A program made the position numbers and the translations under genes. Positions 1 to 8,159 of a stretch of 64,000 bases of DNA are shown in pieces. Every line of letters begins with the position of its first letter. Position 1 is the first letter of the stretch. The notes under the pieces are model-generated. The model saw only the letters and a program-made list of their open reading frames with translations. It was not told where the DNA came from and searched no databases. This DNA comes from Melanopsichium pennsylvanicum (Eukaryota > Basidiomycota > Ustilaginomycetes > Ustilaginales), in contig OAPG01000002.1 of the NCBI GenBank assembly GCA_900208305.1, positions 248,001 to 312,000 of the forward strand. Reading direction: 5' to 3'.

Positions 1-419
1 GCGATCCCTTGGTCAATGGCAACAAAGTTTGGGCACCAGAACTGGCTTCTTAATGCGGCGGCCTGACACACGGCGATTTCTCGGTCGGTTCGCCTTGAAA
101 GCGTGCAGCCAAGCCTCACTCTCGCGACTTCCCGCAAAACTCTGTCAAATTTCACAGGCTTAGCATCATGCAGCGACCTTTGTAATTGACTTTTTAATTT
201 CGAAGCGAACTTTTCTAAGCATACATGCACTTTCAAATGCTTTCTAATCCGACCGCGCAGTCGAGCGTGACCTGTCCAGACGCCTGGATTCGATTCCTTT
301 GCCGCAGTCGATCCGTCTTCGCGCCAAATTCGTACAACACTTGTCTTCACATCTGCACTCAAAGCTTTGTATGCGTAGTATGACTTTGCCCGATGGAATG
401 AAGCCACCGCCACAAACAT
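1..419 (-). CDS. possible partial ORF, unidentified, open at window edge
   Basis: Reading the minus strand, an ATG at 419-417 opens a frame that stays open for 139 codons to base 1 and must continue outside the window. An in-frame TAG lies about ten codons upstream, and an AG that could be a splice acceptor lies between them. The translation has mixed composition, with basic helix-like segments and several cysteines, and no family or clear signal peptide is recognisable. Frames of this length also occur by chance at this base composition, so this is only a candidate coding segment; it would be divergent to TEF1. Confidence 0.3.
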   Translation of the reverse strand, partial: MFVAVASFHRAKSYYAYKALSADVKTSVVRIWREDGSTAAKESNPGVWTGHARLRGRIRKHLKVHVCLEKFASKLKSQLQRSLHDAKPVKFDRVLREVARVRLGCTLSRRTDREIAVCQAAALRSQFWCPNFVAIDQGI

Positions 420-1171
420 CTTTTGGCTGCGATTCACGTCAATCTATGAGATGAAGCAGCCTGCATAGATCTTCTGATTTGGATAAGTGCACAGAGTGTC
501 GGCCTAGGCGGCGAGGATGTCAGGTTGTGGCAACTTGAAAGAGGAACATGCGCAACTGTTGATCGTCCTGCCCAACTTTGTCTACGGCCCAAGCGTTAGT
601 ATAGAGGTCTTAGGAACCTGCCAATTCGTCCAAGAAAGAGTACACTCATTGGGACAAAATTTCATTGAGTTGGAATGTGGCTGTATGCTAAACATTGAAA
701 TGATTTGTATTCAAAAGCACCTTAATCTGTCTTTAATACTTTTTGGAAAAGGAAACCTGGATTTAGACGAGATTGAATTCGGAAAACATAGAGAAAATCA
801 AAGGTAGAACAGGGCTTCAGGGCAGTGTGGTCAATGGGCGGTCAACCCGATTGCAGTTCAACTACGTAGTCTACTGAATTTGGAAGAAGCGCATCGACCA
901 CTGCAAAGCCTTTGAGCCTCGCCAGCCAAAAAAGGACCAATGATTGGGGCGCAAGCTCAGAGGAGGTTGGAAGTTAAGGCGCAAGAAAAATTTTCTCTAT
1001 CTGCGCGCAATCACTTCGCCCTCTCAACCAGTACTTTTGAACGACTCGTTTCCCTTCCCAGCGTGTGAGCGCCAGCGGGGCAACTGAATAAATGTCGTGG
1101 GCTTCGACGCCGTTTCTTCTCTCCTTTCTCCATACACCGTATCATATCATACACCAAAAACATCATCCAAA
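420..1171. promoter_or_regulatory. TEF1 upstream region
   Basis: This 750-nt stretch precedes the TEF1 start codon. The last 60 bases are rich in C and T with CATCATCCAAA just before the ATG, as expected for the leader of a strongly expressed fungal gene. No clear TATA box was found. A 96-codon frame at 517-807 is AT-rich and resembles no family, so I do not call it a gene. Confidence 0.5.
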
Positions 1172-2756
1172 ATGGGAAAGGAAAAGGCTCACGTAAGTAT
1201 ATCAAACTCTCTTCATCATCGTTGTGATAAGCGCTCTGCCTTTTGCCGGTCGTCGACACCACCCTTGTCGTCATCTGAAGGCATGTTGGGGCCAGCCGAT
1301 CGGTGGTTGCACGATGATCGCACATCACATCTTTTGACTTTGCTGCAACAGCGTCTGACCTGGCTTCTCGTTCATTTACATTGCATCATCCATAAAATCG
1401 TAACAGGTTAACGTCGTCGTCATCGGACACGTCGACTCCGGTAAGTCGACCACCACCGGCCACTTGATTTACAAGTGCGGTGGTATTGACAAGCGTACCG
1501 TCGAGAAGTTCGAGAAGGAGGCTGCCGAGCTCGGTAAGGGTTCCTTCAAGTACGCCTGGGTTCTTGACAAGCTCAAGGCCGAGCGTGAACGTGGTATCAC
1601 CATCGACATCGCCCTCTGGAAGTTCGAGACCCCCAAGTACATGGTTACTGTCATCGACGCCCCTGGACACCGTGATTTCATCAAGAACATGATCACTGGT
1701 ACCTCGCAGGCCGACTGTGCCATTCTCATCATTGCCGCCGGTACTGGTGAGTTCGAGGCCGGTATTTCCAAGGATGGTCAGACCCGTGAGCACGCCCTTC
1801 TCTCGTTCACCCTCGGTGTTCGTCAGCTCATCGTCGCCGTCAACAAGATGGACACCACCAAGTACTCTGAGGACCGATTCAACGAGATCGTCAAGGAGAC
1901 CTCCAACTTCATCAAGAAGGTCGGCTACAACCCCAAGACCGTCGCCTTCGTCCCTATCTCCGGATGGCACGGTGACAACATGATTGACGCCACCAAGGAG
2001 ATGCCCTGGTACAAGGGATGGGAGCGTGAGACCAAGGCCGGCAAGGCCTCCGGTAAGACCCTCCTCGACGCCATTGACGCCATCGAGCCCCCTTCGCGTC
2101 CTACCGACAAGCCTCTCCGTCTCCCTCTCCAGGACGTCTACAAGATTGGCGGTATCGGAACTGTGCCCGTCGGCCGTGTTGAGACTGGTGTCATCAAGGG
2201 CGGTATGGTCGTCACTTTCGCCCCCTCCAACGTCACCACCGAGGTCAAGTCCGTTGAGATGCACCACGAAACCCTCACCGAGGGTCTGCCTGGTGACAAC
2301 GTCGGCTTCAACGTCAAGAACGTCTCCGTCAAGGACATTCGCCGTGGTAACGTCTGCTCTGACTCCAAGAACGACCCCGCCATGGAGGCCGAGTCCTTCG
2401 TCGCCCAGGTTATTGTCATGAACCACCCCGGTCAGATCGGCAACGGTTACGCACCCGTCCTTGACTGCCACACCGCCCACATTGCCTGCAAGTTTGCCGA
2501 CATCACTGAGAAGATCGACCGCCGAACTGGTAAGTCGATCGAGAACAACCCCAAGTTCATCAAGTCTGGTGATGCTGCCCTTGTCAAGATGGTCCCCACC
2601 AAGCCCATGTGTGTCGAGTCCTTCTCCGAGTACCCCCCTCTTGGTCGCTTTGCCGTCCGTGACATGCGACAGACTGTTGCTGTGGGCGTTATCAAGAGTT
2701 GCTCCAAGGTCGCCAAGGGAGGCAAGGTTACCAAGGCTGCTGAGAAGAAGAAGTAA
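1172..2756 (+). CDS. TEF1: translation elongation factor 1-alpha
   Basis: This GTPase carries aminoacyl-tRNA to the ribosomal A site in the cytosol. The start codon at 1172 gives a seven-codon first exon (1172-1192), then an intron 1193-1406 (GTAAGT...CAG), then exon 2 from 1407. Joined, the N-terminus is [20 protein letters not shown] with the P-loop GHVDSGKS (G1). Further GTPase motifs are DAPGH (G3) and NKMD (G4). The C-terminus is lysine-rich. Total length is 456 residues, close to the family norm of about 460. Codon use is very biased to C-ending codons, as in highly expressed genes, which also leaves a long open frame on the opposite strand. The final part of the gene and its 3' UTR are copied at 19392-19695. 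Confidence 0.97.
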
Positions 2757-3987
2757 TTGTGACGGTTTGCCACCAGCACTGTCTTCTCCGGCCTTCATCA
2801 ATTTGATGGAGTCCGACCCCATCCTCTTTTATTTCCGCCCGCGTTTTTTCTGAATGGTTTCAACGCGGAGTCAAATGTAAACCTCCCCCGTTCCTCGTCT
2901 TTTCGTCTGTTCTCTTTGTTCATATGACTTGAATCACAGACTCAAAATTACCCCCATTCTTTGCTGTTTGTGTAATGTGTGTCATGATTTCAGTCCAGCG
3001 AGAAAAAACATGGGTTAGTGCGTATTCAAAGACGGCGATGCGGTTGATCGAAGGAGAGAAATTGAAGGGAGAAAATTTAAGATTTGCTGGAATTTCTAGA
3101 GTCAAATTCCGCAGCACTCTTTTTTCCGACAGAAGAATTACAAGTTATGAGCTTTGCCCTCGCGAGAAGAACGTGAGTGTCGATTACGAACGGCAACTTT
3201 TCCTTCTGACTTTCACTTCCGATTGGGCTATGACCACAACCTTTCAGCGTTTCATTCTTGCCACTGACTCGACGTCGTCGTTCATGATCGAATCTACGCC
3301 TCTAGCAGAGTGCTAGCACAAACCGGAAAGGTTTGATGGATGGGGAAGGCTTGATGCCTGTGCTTGTTTTTCGCGATCCCTTCCAGGCTCCATCCCTTTC
3401 TCCTCTTCTTTCCTCCTCTTTTCTTACCTCTTGAGTCAGCTGCCCTTATAATAGAGTCTGGATGATGGTACCAACATCATCTGTGACGGGACAACCTGGG
3501 CTACAGCAGCGAAATCGCGACGTTTACGTCACTGCATCAACCTCGTCATAACTATCCGGCTCGTCTCTTTCACAAATGGACGCCTCGGCTGAAAGACCTG
3601 GAACATTTTTTCACATCATATTCCAACTTGCTTCCCATGTAAACATTACACGGGTGATCTAGAATGCCTCGCGAGCATTCCGGACTGTGACACTATCAGC
3701 GCTTTCCTTCGTGACCACCGTATTTGGGCCGGGAACGAACTCAAGGCCTCTCAATCGAATTCATCCCACCAAGATTAAGACGGATCTGCACACCATCGGT
3801 CACTGTCAAATGCCCAAGTCTTGAGACGATAAGGTGCAGACCTGGAGATTGTTGTCAATTGCTAGAATACAGATGTGAACAGATGCGAATGCTAAGGACC
3901 AGGTGCGTGAAAAACAATGCGGAAAAAGGGCATTCATCTTGAAAGGCTTTTGTATCGAGCCCTTCCGACTTTGACCTGTGGTGGTGG
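2757..3987. other. intergenic, convergent TEF1/bZIP
   Basis: This holds the 3' UTRs of two converging genes. The first 111 bases (to 2867) are TEF1 3' UTR that recurs at the pseudogene near 19.6 kb. No convincing coding frame or RNA gene is seen in the rest. Confidence 0.5.
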
Positions 3988-5985
3988 TCAACTATCCGAG
4001 CGTTGCAGACGCTCGAGCTCACGCTGTGCACGCAGCATGGCATTCTCGTCTCGCAACCTCTCCATCTCGGCACGAAGCATTTTGACCTCGGCCTTGAGCT
4101 CCAGAACGGTCTCGCCCTGCTCCGATTCTTCAGCTTTCTTAGCCTGTCGACGCATGCGCTGGTACTCGATGTTGCGCTGCGCGCGACGGCGTTGCGCCTC
4201 ACCTGGTTCGAGGACTGGCTTGCGACCCCTCTTGCGAGGGGCGCTTGACTCCGTGTCTCCACTTTGCGACTGCGACTGTGACTGCGGCGGTACTGAAGCT
4301 GATGTGGCGTCGAAGCAGGTGGAACTCCTCTCTCGCATCGACGGCGAAAGCCCGGCTCGTGCAGTGTTGAGAGTAGCTCGATGAGCTGACTGCCCAGTGT
4401 ATTCGCCTTCGTCTCTGAAGCCCTGGCTTCCGGTCAGGAGCTGATGCGTATCTTCTCTTCTTCCTCCACGAGCATCCCTAGCTTGAGGTGCCGAAATCGG
4501 AGAGCTTTGTCGCTTGCGTGACGATCTGACAGGACGACCAGAAGGAGAGAGGAGCAGAGTTGAAGATGTATCCTCGCGCGCAGTACTGAAGCTTGGCGCT
4601 TGAGGGACGACGTGCCTGGACGAGGACCATCGATCATCAGCTTGTACAGTGCGGCCAGGAGCAGCCGATGAAGCATGATCAGAGTTCGATATGCCTCCCA
4701 GCGACTCTCTCCCGGAAGATTGGACTGTCTGCTCTCCTAACGAGGCGCGACAAGTGTCCGTACCTCTTGGTGTATGCATTGGCGAGCGATCAGACGGCTG
4801 CGGATTGCTGGCTCTGTACGTGTCATTCAAAAGACCGTTTGTTGCTGGGGTCTGGTTGCCAGAAGGCGTGCCGGAGTGCGAAGCGACAGCTGCAGCTGCT
4901 GCGGCTGCTGCACGAGACTCTTCTGAAGCAACCACATCGCGCACCGCCAACGACCATGCTGAAGGAAGGGGAAGATCCGGATTCAGATCAGGATTGAAGT
5001 CGGGGTCGTCTTCGTCCTCATCCTCAAAGTCAAGGTCAGCAAAGTTAAGCGGCTGGTACGCGATGCTTTGTACAGGTGCAAAAGTGCTCTGAGTCTGGCC
5101 GGGTTTTTTAGAAGCTCGGCTGGAAGTAACTTGTGCCATAGGATATTGCTGTCCCAAGGCATAGTTGGATGCAGAGTAGGAACCAACGGCTTGGTTCGAC
5201 GACCCTTCCCTTTGCGTTCGCTGTTGCTCTTGCTGGCGTTGCTGCTGCTCCATCAGAGTCTGCAAGAGCGCAGTGAGATCTTGTTCGCCAACAGGTCGAC
5301 GAGGAAGTTGATGATCTTTGCCGAGTCGGGCTATAAGCGCTTGGATCATAGGCTGCAGAGCTGAAAGCTCCGATTTGCTCCTCTCCGAGCCGCCTCCGGC
5401 GGGCGAACGCGAAGACGCAGCGAGTGCGAAATTAGCATGGCTTGACGTCTGCGCTGGACTGCTGTACGACGGTCCGAAAGGAGAAGGAGCAAGTTGCGAT
5501 GCTGGGGTATGCTGATTCGGCCACGTGACCGAGTCCGAAGAGCCCAAGACGTGAGTGAGCATCTGAATCATCGCGCCGTAGAACTCTGTATCGTCTGCAC
5601 CAGCGGCAGGCGACCGGCTGTCGTTGGCTCCTTGACTTGCGGAAGGTGCTGAAAGGGATATCGACCCTTGAGATTTGCGGATCAGCCAGTTGGAGTCAAG
5701 CTGCTCCAAGAATCGAAATGGAGATTCGTCTTCGTCGTCTTCGCCATCTTCGGCCTCAGCCTCATCGTCATCCTCGTCCTCTTCACCATCTTCATCGTCC
5801 TCCTGATCATCTTCCTCTCCGCTTTCCGACGTTTCTTCCTCCTCTTCGCTGCTCACTATACTATTATCAGAGCGGCCTGCCTCCGCGCTTGAGTGAGCTC
5901 CGTTGAGTCCATCGTCCTTGTCTCTGTTCGCAGGCTCTTGTCTTACTTGATTTCGCCTGGGTCTCGTAGCCCCTGCGACTGTCAT
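3988..5985 (-). CDS. bZIP transcription factor with C-terminal zipper
   Basis: This is a single-exon protein of 665 residues. The last 80 or so residues hold a basic region with the N-x7-R signature (N-IEYQRMR-R), followed by a short zipper with leucines every seventh residue (four heptads) ending close to the C-terminus. A nuclear-localisation-like RKRGRKP lies just before. The N-terminal part is disordered: residues about 45-90 are an almost uninterrupted acidic Glu/Asp tract, and later there are Ser/Gln-rich segments and a poly-alanine run. It probably binds DNA as a dimer in the nucleus; target genes cannot be inferred. It is divergent to the tRNA and the gene at 6613. The spacer between basic region and first leucine is longer than the classical nine residues, so the exact register is uncertain. 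Confidence 0.75.
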   Translation of the reverse strand: MTVAGATRPRRNQVRQEPANRDKDDGLNGAHSSAEAGRSDNSIVSSEEEEETSESGEEDDQEDDEDGEEDEDDDEAEAEDGEDDEDESPFRFLEQLDSNWLIRKSQGSISLSAPSASQGANDSRSPAAGADDTEFYGAMIQMLTHVLGSSDSVTWPNQHTPASQLAPSPFGPSYSSPAQTSSHANFALAASSRSPAGGGSERSKSELSALQPMIQALIARLGKDHQLPRRPVGEQDLTALLQTLMEQQQRQQEQQRTQREGSSNQAVGSYSASNYALGQQYPMAQVTSSRASKKPGQTQSTFAPVQSIAYQPLNFADLDFEDEDEDDPDFNPDLNPDLPLPSAWSLAVRDVVASEESRAAAAAAAAVASHSGTPSGNQTPATNGLLNDTYRASNPQPSDRSPMHTPRGTDTCRASLGEQTVQSSGRESLGGISNSDHASSAAPGRTVQADDRWSSSRHVVPQAPSFSTAREDTSSTLLLSPSGRPVRSSRKRQSSPISAPQARDARGGRREDTHQLLTGSQGFRDEGEYTGQSAHRATLNTARAGLSPSMRERSSTCFDATSASVPPQSQSQSQSGDTESSAPRKRGRKPVLEPGEAQRRRAQRNIEYQRMRRQAKKAEESEQGETVLELKAEVKMLRAEMERLRDENAMLRAQRELERLQRSDS

Positions 5986-6183
5986 AGGTGTGAACGGATG
6001 ATCATGTCGTTGAGATGTGGTGGGACAGCCAGTTAGAGCACCGACTCGGCTGCTACCAAAAGCTCAGTTCTCCAACTCGCACCACTTTTCGAGCCTGTCT
6101 ATAAACGCGCACACACGCGTCTCGGTAGTGAGTGGACTGGTCTCGCAATAAAACCAACATTTACGCAGAACGGATTTGGTGAC

Positions 6184-6280
6184 GGGTCTTTAGCTCAGCA
6201 GTAGAGCGGCAGACTTCGGTTACAAATAACCTGTTAATCAGGAATCCTACAGGTCGCGGGTTCAATCCTCGTAGGACTCT
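6184..6280 (+). tRNA. tRNA gene with atypical anticodon arm (Asn or Arg unresolved)
   Basis: The acceptor stem pairs perfectly with two wobbles (GGGTCTT with AGGACTC). The D arm is GCTC/GAGC with a seven-base loop, and the T arm GCGGG-TTCAATC-CTCGT is good. A run of seven T at 6297 is a likely Pol III terminator. The 97-nt length implies about 24 extra bases. With an intron at the usual position 37/38 the anticodon would be TCG (Arg), but the anticodon stem then has mismatches. The string CTGTTAATC is the typical anticodon loop of tRNA-Asn(GTT), but it lies too far downstream unless two inserts of about 17 and 8 nt are removed. Isotype therefore stays open; it could also be a decaying gene. 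Confidence 0.7.
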
Positions 6281-6296
6281 GATATCTTATCTGCGA

Positions 6297-6303
6297 ATTT
6301 TTT
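6297..6303 (+). terminator. Pol III T-run after the tRNA
   Basis: A run of seven T residues begins 17 nt after the tRNA discriminator base and fits an RNA polymerase III terminator. Confidence 0.6.
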
Positions 6304-6612
6304 TGTCCATTTGACTATTTAACATGAAACAAGAGCTGTGTAGAAAGATGTGAAATGCGCGGCTCTGAGAGCCCCCAAGCAGAAAAAGCGTTGAATAATT
6401 TTGGATTGATTCTCGAGTTTTTATTCTTTGGTTTTGTTTGACATCAAAGCTAATTTTCACACCGTCCCGGGACACGAGAAGGTAGGATTTTCAGGGTCCA
6501 GTCGCGTCGAACTCGAAGGATCGTACTTGCGGTGAACGTTGCCCATGTCCTTCCAACACGCATCCACGACGACACGAAGACATGCCACCAGTAACGTGAA
6601 AGCCGGGCGGCT

Positions 6613-8091
6613 ATGGTCAGAAGACTGAGTGCAGCCAAAGGCAGGCTGCTGTGGCGTAGCGACCTTGTTCTCATAGACGGCACTCGCTTGCCCGGAATCG
6701 CAATCGTTTCGTATGCCAATCCCTTTGGCAGTCCGGAGCAGGATGATGTCCGGGCCAACATACACGAGGCGGAAGCCGACCTTTGCTTGGCTCTCGAGAT
6801 GCTTCGCAACCAACCTTTGCGCGTAGCATCAGTGACGAATCACGCATCAGAACCACAGGTATCGATGGCTGCTCAGAAGCAAACACACTGGGTCGCAAGC
6901 GGCGAGGTACACGTGTACATCGATCCACGAGAAAAGGCGACTTGGAGTTTCTTTCAAAGGGTGTTCTGCCTCGATGCAGACTTCGTACAAGAGGCGGGCG
7001 CGCAGCGATCTGCTCAGGTGATGATCGTCTCGCTTCTTTCATCACTCCTCGGTCCCGGTGTCGACAGAGTTGCAGCCGATCCTTTCGCGACAGGTACCAC
7101 GCCGAGCGCCCCTCATTCGGAATTTGCCATCTTTGCTCAACCTGTCGCCGATGACGGTGGGACGAAAGCAGGCACCAGCTCTACTCCCGTTCGCCTCGTA
7201 CTTGGACGCAGAGTTACCTTCTCGACAAGAAGAGCAGTCGCAACGAACGCCGGCAGAGAGCTCTCCAGGTCACGCAGCTTCTCCCGACAGCCAAGCGTCG
7301 CATCACAGACCTTGCACGACGTGTTTAGCCAGGCAGGTCTCTCGATACCCACGTTTGGTGGCATGTATACACAGATCTACAACACAGCTCCACGTCCCGA
7401 CGACCCTTTACCGCGTAATTCCATATCTGCGTTGCTTCAAGCTCGGTCGAAACGCAAACCTGTCTTTACACAGCGCTATCGAGGTGCTTCGCCGGTCGCA
7501 TCCTCTAGTCTAGCTCCGCCCGCGACAGTAGGCGCACGTACACCAGGTCGTCGAGGTGAGAAGCGCCGTGAAAGCTCAGATCGTAAGGTTGCTGGAAGCC
7601 CCGGTCCAGCACACGGACTGGACGGCATTAAATCCGACAGCAGCCACATTTCTCCCAACAGAGCCATCAAGCATCGAGCAGACCGCATATTGTCCGATTT
7701 GCCCCGCCTCAACCTCGGCAAGCAGCCAACCCGTGCCCTCATCTCAGGATCGCAAGAACGAAAGCAGCTACTCGATGTGGAGCACGTCAAGCTTGAGTCA
7801 CAATCGCCCACATCGGAGCCGTTCTTGACGGACTACAAGGATTTGGAGCGCGAACCAATCGAGAAGATCAACCGCAACACAATCAAGAAGATCGTGCACA
7901 CGCTTCTCGTCCGCGAATACGGCCTCGCCAAATCCGAACCCGACTACATCGCAAGCTACAACCAAACCTGTTCCGGCACCTGGTGCACGTTCCGCAACAT
8001 CGCAACCATCAAGCCACTTTCCAAAGACGCCGTGGAAGACGTTGTTCGCATTCATTTATCTTTGTACTTATATTCTTCTGGTGAAATCTAA
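6613..8091 (+). CDS. protein with Sld7-like C-terminus (tentative)
   Basis: The ATG at 6613 opens a 492-codon frame. The N-terminal third looks folded; the middle (about residues 190-410) is basic, Ser/Pro/Arg-rich and probably disordered. The C-terminus from about residue 415 (NRNTIKK..., a conserved-looking Y-x8-W-x-T-F-R stretch, then VEDVVRIHLSLYL) resembles, from memory, the C-terminal domain of fungal Sld7, which works with Sld3 in replication origin firing. This assignment is tentative. The 3' end is also unsure: the frame stops at 8091, but after an acceptor at 8112 a natural-looking 16-residue tail ends in TAG at 8161-8163. I could not find a good donor in the matching phase. The gene converges with the coiled-coil gene. 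Confidence 0.55.
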   Translation: MVRRLSAAKGRLLWRSDLVLIDGTRLPGIAIVSYANPFGSPEQDDVRANIHEAEADLCLALEMLRNQPLRVASVTNHASEPQVSMAAQKQTHWVASGEVHVYIDPREKATWSFFQRVFCLDADFVQEAGAQRSAQVMIVSLLSSLLGPGVDRVAADPFATGTTPSAPHSEFAIFAQPVADDGGTKAGTSSTPVRLVLGRRVTFSTRRAVATNAGRELSRSRSFSRQPSVASQTLHDVFSQAGLSIPTFGGMYTQIYNTAPRPDDPLPRNSISALLQARSKRKPVFTQRYRGASPVASSSLAPPATVGARTPGRRGEKRRESSDRKVAGSPGPAHGLDGIKSDSSHISPNRAIKHRADRILSDLPRLNLGKQPTRALISGSQERKQLLDVEHVKLESQSPTSEPFLTDYKDLEREPIEKINRNTIKKIVHTLLVREYGLAKSEPDYIASYNQTCSGTWCTFRNIATIKPLSKDAVEDVVRIHLSLYLYSSGEI

Positions 8092-8159
8092 CTCAATCAG
8101 CATTCTATACAGATCGGAACACTCGAGTTGGTCGTCCTCGATGTCCAAATGGCACAAGT

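Noticed and set aside
517..807. 96-codon frame upstream of TEF1
   Set aside because: AT-rich, no recognisable domain, inside the probable TEF1 promoter.
1386..2822. 478-codon frame antisense to TEF1
   Set aside because: It mirrors the strongly C-biased codon use of TEF1, which removes stops on the other strand. It reads as Gly/Leu/Asp-rich sequence with no family likeness.
6184..6280. Mitochondrial or bacterial origin of the tRNA at 6184
   Set aside because: Parts resemble bacterial and organellar tRNA-Asn, but the flanks are ordinary nuclear sequence with a Pol III terminator and no other organellar DNA was seen.
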